Positions 26,488 through 36,182 are shown, numbered from the stretch's first letter. The stretch is DNA of 64,000 nt from Murimonas intestini (GCA_003148945.1 QGGY01000020.1:1-64000), one strand, 5' to 3'. The notes: generated by a model not told the origin, from the letters alone. Numbers and translations are program-made.

Positions 26488-27546
26488 CTACAATACAGAG
26501 CGGTAGGGTACATTTGGCTCATCCGTGAAGCAGTCCTCAAATCCTCTTCTGTAGTGGTACTGCAGCTTTTCTCTGTCATCCGGGTAGGTGAATTTCCCCC
26601 CCACTTCCCAGATAAAAGGCCTGAATTTATAATTCAGGACATGCTTCTTATAGTTGTACAGCATCAGTATTTCACCAGGATCAGCTTTGAAATTAGTCCA
26701 TACATCATAGTGGAAGGGTATCACAACATCTGTCTGAAGCGCTTCCGCCATCCTCAGTATATCTACTGATGTCATCTTATCCTGATTTCCCACAGGATTC
26801 TCCCCATAAGAGCCAAGGGCCACATCTATATGATGGTCCTTTCCATGTTTTGCATAGTAGACAGAATAGTGGGAATCGCCGCTGTGGTAGATATTTCCTC
26901 CCGGAGTCTTAAAAAGATAGTTTACGGCCTTTTCATCCATATCTGTAGGGCAGATACCAGCCAATGGCTTGTCCGCTGTCACCAGGCATGTCCTGTCAAA
27001 AGAATCCAGCACTACGATCTCCACATCCCCGATCTTTACAGTATCACCCGGCTTTACGATTATACAACGCTCCCTGGGTATTCCATATCCCAGCCACTTC
27101 TTTACACTTTCCAGCGGTCCTATAAATGGCACGTCAGGGCTGCAGTTTTTCATAACAGCCGATGCAAAAAACGGGTCAATATGATCATTATGGTAGTGGG
27201 TAGACAGCACTGCATCTACCTTTGTCACACCGAAGGGGTCGTATACAACAGGCGCTGCCCTTAAATTAGGCTGTGTCATTCTTCCCCCTGTCATATTGCG
27301 CATCTGATGGTATTCATCCATATATTTATTTTTCTGAGTTCTTTTACCGTTTCCAAACCACAGATCCACAGCTATATTAGTATTTTTCTCTGTCTTGATC
27401 CAGATCCCTGTACATCCCAGCCACCACATGGCAACCGTATTTGGTTTCACGATCTCCTGGTCGATCTCTTCATTCAGCCATGTTCCCCATTCAGGAAAGG
27501 CTCCCAGTATCCATTTTTCTCTTGTTATCTCATCTATTTTGCTCAT
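26488..27546 (-). CDS. UlaG-like L-ascorbate-6-phosphate lactonase (metallo-beta-lactamase fold)
   Basis: 352 residues, the UlaG length. The metal site HYHNDH (117-122) follows [12 protein letters not shown], and further His/Asp ligands appear in YHSGDSHYS and IPFHYD. The start [17 protein letters not shown] is typical of UlaG. In E. coli UlaG opens L-ascorbate 6-phosphate lactone to 3-keto-L-gulonate 6-phosphate. The other Ula decarboxylase/PTS genes are absent, so here it may act on another sugar-phosphate lactone linked to the fucosidase operon. Confidence 0.82.
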   Translation of the reverse strand: MSKIDEITREKWILGAFPEWGTWLNEEIDQEIVKPNTVAMWWLGCTGIWIKTEKNTNIAVDLWFGNGKRTQKNKYMDEYHQMRNMTGGRMTQPNLRAAPVVYDPFGVTKVDAVLSTHYHNDHIDPFFASAVMKNCSPDVPFIGPLESVKKWLGYGIPRERCIIVKPGDTVKIGDVEIVVLDSFDRTCLVTADKPLAGICPTDMDEKAVNYLFKTPGGNIYHSGDSHYSVYYAKHGKDHHIDVALGSYGENPVGNQDKMTSVDILRMAEALQTDVVIPFHYDVWTNFKADPGEILMLYNYKKHVLNYKFRPFIWEVGGKFTYPDDREKLQYHYRRGFEDCFTDEPNVPYRSVL

Positions 27547-27596
27547 AACATCCTCCTTACTCTCTGCAGTTTCTTCTGCTGTATATTTTTTTATTG

Positions 27597-28424
27597 TTAA
27601 CCCTTGACTGCCCCTGCCATCATTCCTTCCTGGACCTTCTCATGGAAGAGCAGATATATGATGATAAGAGGAAGCACCGACAATATGATAGATGCAAATA
27701 TGGGGCCCATCCTTGCTGAATAATCCCCCTTGAAATACATCAGGCTCCTTGATACAGGATATTTATTTGGTGATGAAAGCAAAATGACAGAAAATACAAG
27801 CTCACTGTATGCATACACAAAGCTTATGATGGACACAGTTGCAATAATAGGCTTTGACAGAGGAAGTATCATCCTGAACAACACTCCCAGCATGCCGCAC
27901 CCGTCAATTGTCGCCGCCTCATCGATCTCGCTGCTCACTCCCTTTATATAACCTGTCATAAGAAAGATTGCCTGGGCCAGCTGGAATGTAGTGTATACAA
28001 GGATCAGCATCCAGTACGTGTCATAGCCTTTCATAGACGCGGCTATTTTAGATATCGGTATTATGGTTGTGTGGATAGGGACCATAACCCCCAGCAGGAA
28101 CAGCATATATACAGGCTTTACAAAAAAGTACTTCTGCCTTGCCAGAATATAAGCTGCCAGCATACCTACAAGAACAACGCATACTGTAGTCAGGGCTGCA
28201 AGAAAAAGTGAATTTCCTATTGACCGTATCATATTTGCAGAGAACAGTGCGTCTGCGTAATTTTGCCATATCATTTTTGTAGGCAGTGCAAACATGTTCC
28301 CGAATATCTCCTCATTATCCTTTAAAGAAGACAGGAAGGTAACTAAAAGAGGATACAGGGTAACTATTGACCAGAACCACGCAAAAACATTTAGTACTAT
28401 AGTTGAAATTTTTATTTTTTTCAT
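27597..28424 (-). CDS. sugar ABC transporter permease (MalG type)
   Basis: 275 residues with six membrane segments. The cytoplasmic EAA loop that docks the ATPase is seen around [23 protein letters not shown]1-family inner-membrane permease that works as a heterodimer with the product of the gene 15 bp upstream. Together with the binding protein at 32232 it should import an oligosaccharide, probably the fucosidase substrate. No ATPase gene is in the operon. Confidence 0.9.
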   Translation of the reverse strand: MKKIKISTIVLNVFAWFWSIVTLYPLLVTFLSSLKDNEEIFGNMFALPTKMIWQNYADALFSANMIRSIGNSLFLAALTTVCVVLVGMLAAYILARQKYFFVKPVYMLFLLGVMVPIHTTIIPISKIAASMKGYDTYWMLILVYTTFQLAQAIFLMTGYIKGVSSEIDEAATIDGCGMLGVLFRMILPLSKPIIATVSIISFVYAYSELVFSVILLSSPNKYPVSRSLMYFKGDYSARMGPIFASIILSVLPLIIIYLLFHEKVQEGMMAGAVKG

Positions 28425-28439
28425 CTTCTTCCCTCCTCC

Positions 28440-29318
28440 CTAGTCTTCTGATTTCATAGCTTTATTCAGCCCGATGCTGAGAGCCAGCCCCAGTATCAGG
28501 ATAACCACCCCGATGGCATTTCCTTTTCCGAAATTCTTGGAAGAGAATGCTTCGTTGTATAAAAGTGTGGCAGGCACTTCTGAAGAATGGTTTGGCCCTC
28601 CCCCTGTCATGGAAAACATCAGGTCGAATGTCTTCAGGCATCCGGTGACACAGAGGACTGCAAATATCTTAAAGGATTCCTTCATCATGGGTATTGTAAT
28701 ATACCTGAGTGACTGGCCCTTATTTGCCCCGTCAATAATGGCTGATTCATAGATTTCAGAAGGAATGGCAATAAGGCCTGCCGCAAATATCAGCATGTTA
28801 AAACCGGCAAAAATCCACTCGTTTACTAAAACTACTGATATTACATTCACAGTCTGGGTGCCCAGCCAGTTAATGGCAAGCTGCTCAAGCCCCACTGATT
28901 TCAGCACAGTATTTAAAAGGCCCCAGTTTGGCTGAAGTATATAGACCCACATCAGACCGACTGCTGTTACAGGCAGCATGACAGGAATATAATAAGCCGT
29001 CTTGAAAAACCGCACTCCCTTTATCTTGGATGTGACAATATACGCTAGAACAAACGCCAGCGGCATGAGCACCACAAATCCGCCTATCATGAAAAACAGA
29101 CTGTTTCTCAGAGACAGCCAGAACGTACCTGACTTCATGACTGAGATATAATTATTAATGCCTACAAATGTCATGGGCGCCCCTGCTATTCCCTTCCATT
29201 TGTAAAATGACATTATAACTGCCTGGATAATAGGGTTCAGCAGAAATACACAAAATAATGTGAGGGCAGGCACCAGAAAAAGAATGGACCATACTAATCT
29301 ACCTGTTTTCTTTCCCAT
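28440..29318 (-). CDS. sugar ABC transporter permease (MalF type)
   Basis: 292 residues, six membrane segments, and the EAA-type loop IYESAIIDGANKGQSLRYI. Short CUT1 permease of the MalF/UgpA kind, without the extra outside domain of enterobacterial MalF. Starts 3 bp after the fucosidase gene stop, pairing enzyme and importer in one transcript. Confidence 0.9.
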   Translation of the reverse strand: MGKKTGRLVWSILFLVPALTLFCVFLLNPIIQAVIMSFYKWKGIAGAPMTFVGINNYISVMKSGTFWLSLRNSLFFMIGGFVVLMPLAFVLAYIVTSKIKGVRFFKTAYYIPVMLPVTAVGLMWVYILQPNWGLLNTVLKSVGLEQLAINWLGTQTVNVISVVLVNEWIFAGFNMLIFAAGLIAIPSEIYESAIIDGANKGQSLRYITIPMMKESFKIFAVLCVTGCLKTFDLMFSMTGGGPNHSSEVPATLLYNEAFSSKNFGKGNAIGVVILILGLALSIGLNKAMKSED

Positions 29319-29321
29319 TTA

Positions 29322-30650
29322 TCACCCCTGCCTTTCTTCCTCTCCGTTAAGTTCTATTTCGAGTACTGTATCTATCTCGTTCTGCAGAGGAAATGTCCCC
29401 TGCGGCGGCTCCTGAAAATTAATAAATGTATAATCCGGAAATAATTCTGTCACCCATGGAGTTACTATCATAACTTCACTCATATCATGAAGGCTGGTGA
29501 TCCTTTTAATCCTGGATGTCTCTATTTTTAGCGGAATAGGACCTATATTCTGCTCAAACAGATGAGCATAGATTTTATTCCCTTTCTGCGTATAATAACC
29601 CCACTCAGGTTTTTCCAGAGCAGCTTTTCCGCATCCTACAATTGAGTCCTCATTTTCTTCAAACCATTCCTTTATTTCCAGCAGCACTTTTTCAGACTGT
29701 GAAGGTATACGCCCTCTGGCATCCGGAGACACATTAACAAGAAAATTGCCCCCCTTGCTGACGCACTCCACAAGCTTTCTGATCAGACATTTAGCTGTTT
29801 TATAATTATTGGGGTTTGTCACATATCCCCAATTGTTATTCATGGTACAGCTGGCTTCCCACGGAAGAGGCATCCCCTCGTCATCCAGTATCCCCTGGGG
29901 CGGAATGATCTGCTCCGGCGCCACAAAATCCCCTGCATAAACTGTTGGGTTTGATGTTCCAATGCTGCCTTTGGCTGAAGCATTACATTCCAGACGGTTA
30001 TTGATCACCATCTCCGGCTGAAGTTTCCTCATCATAGTGATCAGCTCTGTTGCTTTCCACTTTTCGCCTACCATATCCCCATATGAATTATCAAACCAGA
30101 ATAAATCTATCTTCCCATAATTTGTGCAGAGCTCTCTCACCTGGTTATGCATATATTCCAGATATCTGTTAATATCGTATTTGTAGTCTTTAAATTCTTC
30201 ATTGTCCCTCATCGGATGGTACAAATCACCATAATGATGATAATCCGGATGATGCCAGTCAAAAAGAGAATAATAGAGGCCTACTTTGAGTCCTTCTTTT
30301 CTGAATGCATCTACGTATTCTCTTACCAGGTCACGGCCGCACTTTGTATTTGTCGCCTTAAAATCAGTATACTGTGAATCAAATAAACAAAATCCCTCAT
30401 GGTGTTTTACGGTAAGAACCGCATACTTCATTCCGGCTCCCTTAGCCAGCCTGGCCCATTTCTCCGGATCATAATCCACAGGATTAAAAGCATCAAAATA
30501 TTTATCATATTCTTCTAAAGAGATTCTTTCATATGAACGCTTCCATTCTCCCACTGCCGGTATAGAATATAATCCCCAGTGGATAAACATTCCAAAGCGG
30601 TCATTCATAAACCATTTTACTCTTTTATCTCTCTCTTCCCTGATTCCCAT
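29322..30650 (-). CDS. alpha-L-fucosidase (GH29)
   Basis: 442 residues. The GH29 N-terminus is clear: MFIHWGLYSIP (about 22-32), then MKYAVLTVKHHEGFCLF. The catalytic Asp is expected in IDLFWFDNSYGD. No signal peptide is seen, so it should cleave terminal L-fucose from imported oligosaccharides in the cytoplasm. Its start lies inside the 3' end of the kinase gene (26-bp overlap), with GAGGAG as ribosome site. Confidence 0.92.
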   Translation of the reverse strand: MGIREERDKRVKWFMNDRFGMFIHWGLYSIPAVGEWKRSYERISLEEYDKYFDAFNPVDYDPEKWARLAKGAGMKYAVLTVKHHEGFCLFDSQYTDFKATNTKCGRDLVREYVDAFRKEGLKVGLYYSLFDWHHPDYHHYGDLYHPMRDNEEFKDYKYDINRYLEYMHNQVRELCTNYGKIDLFWFDNSYGDMVGEKWKATELITMMRKLQPEMVINNRLECNASAKGSIGTSNPTVYAGDFVAPEQIIPPQGILDDEGMPLPWEASCTMNNNWGYVTNPNNYKTAKCLIRKLVECVSKGGNFLVNVSPDARGRIPSQSEKVLLEIKEWFEENEDSIVGCGKAALEKPEWGYYTQKGNKIYAHLFEQNIGPIPLKIETSRIKRITSLHDMSEVMIVTPWVTELFPDYTFINFQEPPQGTFPLQNEIDTVLEIELNGEEERQG

Positions 30651-32115
30651 TTATATTCTCCTCTTCTTTAAATTCTGAATATATTCCATGATCTTTCAGT
30701 GCGCTGTACAGACTATTGGAACGTCTTTTAACCGCTTCATAACATTCCCTGTTTTCCCTGCATGGCAGAAAGCTGTTTTTCTGCCTGCTTCCCGCTGCTA
30801 TATCTGCTGCTTCTTCAAAACTTTTGTACAGCCCGGCAGATACTGAACAGGATATCCATGCACCTGCGGCAGTCGCCTGTGAATCCCCGTAGCTGACGAT
30901 CTCTTTATTATAGATATCTGCCTGCAGCTGGTTAAACTCCTTCAAAGCGCTTAAGCCGCCTGAAACTGTTATGTATTTAATATCTCCCGCAAGATCTTCT
31001 ACCCTGTGTATGCTTCTGTCCACCTCCACAGCTATACCTTCCAGCACAGCCCTGGCCATATCTCTTCTTTTTGTCTTTAGCGACAGGTTAAAGAATATCC
31101 CCTTTGCATCTACGTTCCAGTCCGGTGAACCTGATCCCTGAAAATGGGGAAGCATGATAACTCCTCCTGCTCCCGGCTGTGACTGTATGACATCACTGTT
31201 TATCCTTTCATAATCAGGCATGCCCTCATAAAAATTTTCTCGGAACCAGTCATATAGAATACCTGTTGTCATCACTGACGCTTCCAGCAGATATTTTCCC
31301 GGAACAGCAGAGACATTACATGAGATTTTTCTGCTGCTGTCATAGACAGGACTGTCAGTCCCCGCCATCAGAAATGAGCCTGTTCCATGGGTTATCTCCG
31401 CATCCCCGCTTTTCATTACCCCAAGTCCGAGAGCGGCACACTGCTGGTCCCCTCCCGCAGAATATACAGGAATCCCCTCCCTGGTAAATCCGCACAGGCT
31501 TCCCGGTTCTATAAGCCTGCAGAGATATCTCTCATCCAAATGAAAAATATCCAGAAGCTCTTCATCCCACCGGCCTTTCTCCATATCCATCAGCAATGTC
31601 CTGTTCCCGTAAGTGTGGTCAGTAACTGCCTCCCCTGTGAGCAGATAGATGATATAATCAGGTATCACCATGTATTTCCAGACTCTTTTATGTATGCTCT
31701 TCCTGTTATCCATAAACCACGCCATCTTAGGGGCCGCATATATAGGCCTGATGCGAAGCCCTGTCCTGGCATAAACAACATCTTCATATTGATCCAGACT
31801 CCTGCAATATGCCTCTGTCCTCTTATCCTGCCACATAACTGCGTCCGCCAGCGCTTTTCCTTCTCTGTCTACAGGTATCACAGATGACCGCTGGGCTGTT
31901 ACAACGATCGCACTGTACGTCACTTTATTCTGCCTGAGTACTGCGAAAATTTCATTGATTGCCTTTTCCCATATATCCGGATTCTGTTCCACTCTGACAG
32001 AATCCAGATATACAGGGCCCGTCCTGACCTGATGGCTGCCTATCATCACCATTTTCTCGTCATATACAATTCCTCTGGTACTTGTAGTCCCTATATCCAG
32101 AACACATATGTTCAA
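30625..32115 (-). CDS. FGGY-family carbohydrate kinase
   Basis: 496 residues. The N-terminal ATPase fold begins LDIGTTSTRGIVYD. The second domain has AGGDQQCAALGLG and ITHGTGSFLMAG, and the C-terminal part has ITVSGGLSALKEFNQLQADI, all FGGY hallmarks. It phosphorylates a free sugar. Fuculokinase and rhamnulokinase are candidates from context (fucosidase, RhaM), but sequence alone does not choose. It overlaps the fucosidase gene and follows the binding-protein gene after a hairpin gap. Confidence 0.85.
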   Translation of the reverse strand: MNICVLDIGTTSTRGIVYDEKMVMIGSHQVRTGPVYLDSVRVEQNPDIWEKAINEIFAVLRQNKVTYSAIVVTAQRSSVIPVDREGKALADAVMWQDKRTEAYCRSLDQYEDVVYARTGLRIRPIYAAPKMAWFMDNRKSIHKRVWKYMVIPDYIIYLLTGEAVTDHTYGNRTLLMDMEKGRWDEELLDIFHLDERYLCRLIEPGSLCGFTREGIPVYSAGGDQQCAALGLGVMKSGDAEITHGTGSFLMAGTDSPVYDSSRKISCNVSAVPGKYLLEASVMTTGILYDWFRENFYEGMPDYERINSDVIQSQPGAGGVIMLPHFQGSGSPDWNVDAKGIFFNLSLKTKRRDMARAVLEGIAVEVDRSIHRVEDLAGDIKYITVSGGLSALKEFNQLQADIYNKEIVSYGDSQATAAGAWISCSVSAGLYKSFEEAADIAAGSRQKNSFLPCRENRECYEAVKRRSNSLYSALKDHGIYSEFKEEENINGNQGRER

Positions 32116-32141
32116 AAGTCTTTCTTCCTTCCCTTTACTGT

Positions 32142-32185
32142 TAAGAGGCGGTCAAGCCGGTCATCCCCTTCTTAACCACCTCTTA
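32142..32185 (-). promoter_or_regulatory. hairpin between binding-protein and kinase genes
   Basis: An 11-bp stem (32142-32152 with 32175-32185) with one G-U wobble on the minus-strand RNA. No U-tract follows. Placed behind the binding-protein gene, it probably stabilises that part of the mRNA so the binding protein is made in excess over enzymes and permeases. Confidence 0.45.
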
Positions 32186-32231
32186 GTTTTACATAATTAC
32201 AGGATTATTTTCCCCCTGACTTTCACAGCCT

Positions 32232-33533
32232 TTATTGAGGCTCTGTGATCTCCTCTGCATTGACGATCTCTTCTCCGCACTGCTCTGGGGTATTGCCTAC
32301 AAACAAGCCCTGAAGCGCTGTTCTTACAGTATTGAGCATATGTGTTTCCGGATCATAATTCTGCATATCATCTCTGTAATCTGTAGCAGGTTCAATAACT
32401 TCTTTTACCTGTTTTGTCAGATCATCAATAACTGTGTCAGGATCTGATTCAAATTTTACAGGATAGATGCCTCCGTTAGAAGCTTTTTCAAGTCCCCTGT
32501 AGTAATCCTGTGATGTCAGATATTTAACTACTTCAATTGCTGCATCATTTTTTTCCTTATCTCCTGTATCTGTGACAGAGAAGCCCTGTCCTGCTCCGCC
32601 CTGGAAAACATTTTTATATTCTTCGTTTATGCTTGGGAAGGCAGATACCTGTACTTTTCCATCTACTGCAGATCCGTTTACTTCAGAAACAAACCAGGCG
32701 CCGTCATACCTGAAAGCGCTTTCCCCTGACAGGAACGCTGCCTTTTCACCATTATTGTCAACACCTACAGCATTATCTCCAAAATAGCCCTTATCATTAA
32801 AATCTTTTATTGTCTGGTACAAACCTAACATTTCTTCACCGTCATACGGCATTGTCCTGTCGGCAAGCTTAGTCACTACATCAGGACCATATGTTTTTAA
32901 AGCAATGTTATTCAGGAAATGTCCTGCCCTGAAGTTGCTCTGTTCACCTAACATAAACGGATTGATTCCATTTGCCTTTAATGTCTCACAGCATTTTTCC
33001 AAATCTTCAAATGTCTGAGGAACTTCCAGTCCGTTAGCCTTTAAAACATCAGTGTTGGAATACAGCACAATTGCATAAAGCATAACAGGTACTCCATAAA
33101 CTCCGTCATCAAATTCCCATTTGTCAAACAGAGGCAGGAAGGAATCCCTCCACTCAGGGTCTGCATCCAGATAAGGCTTCAGATCCAGAAGAATGCCGCT
33201 CTCCACATAGTCCTGTATTCTTGTTCCGCCGTATTCGATAAAGATCTCCGGCTGTGTGCCTGAACCGATCTGGGCGCTTAACTTATCCAGATACTGCTGT
33301 TCATCTGTTACGTGATCACCTACTATGGTAATTCCATTATCCAGAGCATTAAATTCCTCAATTTTCTGCTGGAAATATACAGACAGCGGCTCTTCTCCAC
33401 CCCATCTTGATGCCAGACGGATCTCTATATTATCCTTCTTGTCTGCTGCCTCTGCCCTGGTTACAGCTGTCATGGAAAGTACCATTGCCGCGCTCATCAC
33501 CATAGCCATGATTTTCTTACTTCTTTTGTACAT
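32232..33533 (-). CDS. sugar ABC transporter substrate-binding protein, non-lipoprotein signal
   Basis: 433 residues, CUT1 solute-binding protein (family 1). The N-terminus (about 1-31) is a signal peptide with Lys-Arg charges, a hydrophobic core and an AEA-like cleavage site near 29, but no Cys lipobox. The mature part has two alpha/beta lobes with YGVPVMLYAIVLYSNTDVLK and an FQGGAGQGFSV hinge region typical of the family. It delivers sugar to the permeases at 27.6-29.3 kb. Most Gram-positive binding proteins are lipid-anchored, so the missing Cys is unusual. Confidence 0.87.
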   Translation of the reverse strand: MYKRSKKIMAMVMSAAMVLSMTAVTRAEAADKKDNIEIRLASRWGGEEPLSVYFQQKIEEFNALDNGITIVGDHVTDEQQYLDKLSAQIGSGTQPEIFIEYGGTRIQDYVESGILLDLKPYLDADPEWRDSFLPLFDKWEFDDGVYGVPVMLYAIVLYSNTDVLKANGLEVPQTFEDLEKCCETLKANGINPFMLGEQSNFRAGHFLNNIALKTYGPDVVTKLADRTMPYDGEEMLGLYQTIKDFNDKGYFGDNAVGVDNNGEKAAFLSGESAFRYDGAWFVSEVNGSAVDGKVQVSAFPSINEEYKNVFQGGAGQGFSVTDTGDKEKNDAAIEVVKYLTSQDYYRGLEKASNGGIYPVKFESDPDTVIDDLTKQVKEVIEPATDYRDDMQNYDPETHMLNTVRTALQGLFVGNTPEQCGEEIVNAEEITEPQ

Positions 33534-33606
33534 CTTTTTGTCCTCCTTCTCCCAACCATTAATTGTTTGTTTTTACCATGTTGCAATCTTTTAATTGATT
33601 AATTCG

Positions 33607-33635
33607 ATTATATATCATTCTAATATTTGTTTCAA
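33607..33635 (-). promoter_or_regulatory. promoter of the fucosidase/sugar operon
   Basis: Minus strand: -35 TTGAAA (33630-33635), 17-bp spacer, -10 TATAAT (33607-33612). Start near 33600, 66 bases before the binding-protein ATG, which has a good AGGAGG site. The -35 box overlaps a copy of the repeat TTTCAATSAT. Confidence 0.78.
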
Positions 33636-33848
33636 TGATAATTTTTTCCAATTATCCCACTGTTTTTTAGAGCAATTTCACAGTTTTTCAATCATAAAAT
33701 TCATTTATTTGTTCGTTATATCTTAATTCAAACATTATATTTTGCATATATAATTATATATTATGATTTTAAAACTTATTTTTCATCATTTTTTTTACGT
33801 TATATATCTCACATCATGCCTGTATCATTATTTTCAATCATTTATTTC
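33630..33848. promoter_or_regulatory. direct repeats, possible DeoR-family operators
   Basis: TTTCAATSAT occurs at 33630-33639 (one base different), 33686-33695 and 33832-33841. TCATTTATTT occurs at 33701-33710 and 33839-33848. They lie between the divergent promoters, where a DeoR-type repressor would bind. The rest of the AT-rich gap 33534-33949 shows no gene. Confidence 0.4.
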
Positions 33849-33869
33849 ACATAATCGTTCATTTAATTA

Positions 33870-33898
33870 TTGCAAGCGATTATATATTCGTGTATAAT
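33870..33898 (+). promoter_or_regulatory. promoter of the DeoR-family regulator
   Basis: Plus strand: -35 TTGCAA (33870-33875), 17-bp spacer, TG-extended -10 TATAAT (33893-33898). Start near 33905, which leaves a 45-base leader before the chosen ATG at 33950. Confidence 0.82.
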
Positions 33899-33949
33899 GA
33901 AAATAAGTAAATTATGGAATTAACTATAAATGTACCAGGGGGGATTGTT

Positions 33950-34732
33950 ATGAATCAAACCAGGGAAGCTATTTCCCAGCGTCAGAAAAAATTATTAGAT
34001 TATCTGAAAGAACATAATACGGCCCGTGTTTCTGACCTTTGCCGCCATCTGGATGTATCTGAGATAACTGTGAGAAGAGATTTGAACGAACTTGAAAACC
34101 AGAAATTGTTAGAGCGTTTTCACGGGGGCGCCAGGATAAAAAAGGTAAAACCTGAGAATGACGTGGCATTTGAAGAGAAAGGTGTCAGGCATGAGGCACA
34201 GAAGAACGCCATCGGAAGGGAAGCCGCCCATCTTGTGGAAAATGGATCAACTGTCTTCCTGAATTCCGGTTCAACTACCCTGGCCGCCCTGAAATACCTC
34301 AATGAAAAGAATGTACGCATAATAACAAATAACGCTCTGGCCCCCACTAAGATTTACAATGATAAAATAGAACTTATACTGACAGGAGGAGAATGCCGGT
34401 GCCGCTCAAAATCCCTTATTGGAGATCAGGCTGTCACTATGGTTGGCAACGTGCTTGCTGATATCTGCATTCTCGGTGTAAACGGGATCAGCGCTGAGAG
34501 CGGTACTACTACTTCTATCCATCAGGAGACAGCTATCAATGATATGATGGTAAAGAACTGCCATGGTCCTGTCATAGTTGTTGCAGATGGTTCAAAGATA
34601 GGGCGGACTTATGATTTTATAAGTATTGATATCAGCAGGATAGACATCCTTATTACAGATTCCGGTGCAAATGCTGCTGAACTTGATAAGATAAGAGAAA
34701 AGGGAGTCAGAGTCATTATTATTAATGTATAA
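33950..34732 (+). CDS. DeoR/GlpR-family transcriptional regulator
   Basis: 260 residues from the ATG at 33950, chosen over 33914 because a GGGGGGA ribosome site lies just before it. The N-terminal winged helix has VSEITVRRDLNELE (36-49), the DeoR signature. The C-terminal sugar-phosphate sensor domain carries NSGSTTLAALKYL and ADGSKIGR. Such proteins usually repress a sugar operon until a sugar phosphate binds. Divergence from the fucosidase operon makes that its likely target. Confidence 0.9.
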   Translation: MNQTREAISQRQKKLLDYLKEHNTARVSDLCRHLDVSEITVRRDLNELENQKLLERFHGGARIKKVKPENDVAFEEKGVRHEAQKNAIGREAAHLVENGSTVFLNSGSTTLAALKYLNEKNVRIITNNALAPTKIYNDKIELILTGGECRCRSKSLIGDQAVTMVGNVLADICILGVNGISAESGTTTSIHQETAINDMMVKNCHGPVIVVADGSKIGRTYDFISIDISRIDILITDSGANAAELDKIREKGVRVIIINV

Positions 34733-34768
34733 AACTTAAACTGCCCCCAGGGATAGATTTAAAATATC

Positions 34769-34818
34769 AGACCTCTTGTGCCGGGGAATATTCTCCCCGC
34801 TCACAAGAGGTCTTTTTA
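34769..34818. terminator. terminator after the DeoR-family gene
   Basis: A 12-bp perfect outer stem AGACCTCTTGTG/CACAAGAGGTCT (34769-34780 with 34802-34813) plus an inner CGGGGA/TCCCCG stem, followed by TTTTT on the plus strand. It may also serve the convergent rhamnose importer operon. Confidence 0.85.
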
Positions 34819-34870
34819 TATGGTTTCCACCCCTGTATCAGGATGGAAAACCCTTTATTTTTAAATATTT

Positions 34871-36121
34871 TTACAGTTTGCCAACCCACTCTGTCATGTT
34901 GCCTTTGTAGAAGATATACGGTGTTCCAGCCAGGACTGCTGTTCCGTCTCCGCTCTGGTATGCTTCGTATTTTTCTTCCGGATAGTCACGGAACGCTTTC
35001 ATTGTGAAGGAAGATCCTACTTTTCCGTCAAATGTTCCATCCAGTGTAGCCAGTGTGGAAGCTGCTGAAACTGCGCCTAAGTGGATAACATCCCACAGCA
35101 TCATGTATGGGCAGACATAATCAAATGCGTTGTCTTCAGCTGTCTTTGGCATGAAGGACTGCATTTCTGAAGGCAGACCAAGACCTGTAAGCCTGATTTC
35201 GCTGTTAGCAGATTTTAAAGAGTTACCTGCTGCTGCGATACCAACTGTTGTCGGGGAAATGATGCAGTCTACTTTATTCTCAGCGATAAATGCCTGTGCC
35301 TGTGTTGTTGACTCTGTTAAGTCATCATTGCCGTATTTCTTATCGAGATCCGGGCTTACTTTTCCTGAATATACAGGATCAGCAAGTTCTGTTTCCATAG
35401 CTGCGATCCAGCTGTTCTGTACAGGTGTGTCAATAGAAGCTGAAAGGACGCCCAGTTTGATCTCATCGCCTGTATAGCTGCCCAGTTCTTTTTCTACTGC
35501 TGCTTTCATGTCTCCGTCTTCCGGATAATCAACGCCTAATGTAATAAGGACTGCTGCCTGTACCAGGTAAGAACCGATATCCTGAGTCTCTGCCTGGTTA
35601 ATATGTGTCACACGATACTCAGGGTTAGCTTCTGAGTCGATGGAAGTAATTGGAATGCCTGCTTCTTTTGCTTTCTTAAATACTTCATCATATCCTGCAT
35701 CTCCATTTGTGGAAATAGTGATAGAAGCCACCTTCTGTGTGATCAGCTCGTCTAAAAGCTGAACCTGAGCTGCCACTGTTGTCTCAGCCGGGCTCTTGTA
35801 TACAGCCTTCTGGCCTTCACCTTCCATATACTCATTAAATCCCTCAAACATCAGGTCGCCGAATGTATTTCCTGTACTCTTGAACATAAATACATGAGCG
35901 CCTTCCATAGAATCTGATGAGGAGCTTCCGCCTGCTGCTTTAGTCTCTTCTGCCTTTGTCTCTCCAGCTGCTGCTTCTGTGGCTGCATCGCCCTTAGCTT
36001 CTGTCTTTGCTTCAGTTTTTGCTTCAGTAGTCGTTGTCTTTGTTGTGCTGCATCCTGCCAATGCTGATGCTGCCATTGCTGCGCTAAGTCCAAGCGCTAC
36101 GAATTTTTTGAACTTCTTCAT
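34871..36121 (-). CDS. rhaS: rhamnose-type ABC transporter substrate-binding lipoprotein
   Basis: 416 residues. Lipoprotein signal with lipobox LAGC (Cys24). Then a Thr/Ala/Glu/Lys-rich linker (about 25-75, low complexity), and a periplasmic-binding family 4 fold with ITISTNGDAGYDE, IISPTTVGIAAAG and LTGLGLPSEMQSF, which resemble RhaS of rhamnose importers. It binds the sugar outside the membrane for the two permeases upstream. The AI-2 (LsrB) and ribose (RbsB) groups are the alternatives. It is the last gene of the transporter operon, 65 bp after the permease. Confidence 0.82.
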   Translation of the reverse strand: MKKFKKFVALGLSAAMAASALAGCSTTKTTTTEAKTEAKTEAKGDAATEAAAGETKAEETKAAGGSSSSDSMEGAHVFMFKSTGNTFGDLMFEGFNEYMEGEGQKAVYKSPAETTVAAQVQLLDELITQKVASITISTNGDAGYDEVFKKAKEAGIPITSIDSEANPEYRVTHINQAETQDIGSYLVQAAVLITLGVDYPEDGDMKAAVEKELGSYTGDEIKLGVLSASIDTPVQNSWIAAMETELADPVYSGKVSPDLDKKYGNDDLTESTTQAQAFIAENKVDCIISPTTVGIAAAGNSLKSANSEIRLTGLGLPSEMQSFMPKTAEDNAFDYVCPYMMLWDVIHLGAVSAASTLATLDGTFDGKVGSSFTMKAFRDYPEEKYEAYQSGDGTAVLAGTPYIFYKGNMTEWVGKL

Positions 36122-36154
36122 GTTAAACCCTCCATTGTTTTATTTTTTGATTTA

Positions 36155-36182
36155 TATAAGCAATACCCTTGTATTGTTTATA
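36155..36182 (-). promoter_or_regulatory. hairpin before the binding-protein gene
   Basis: CAATAC/GTATTG stem of 6 bp around a 4-base loop, lengthened by a further 4 bp beyond one mismatch. It lies between the permease and the binding-protein gene, where differential mRNA stability is common in sugar operons. No U-tract is present. Confidence 0.4.
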
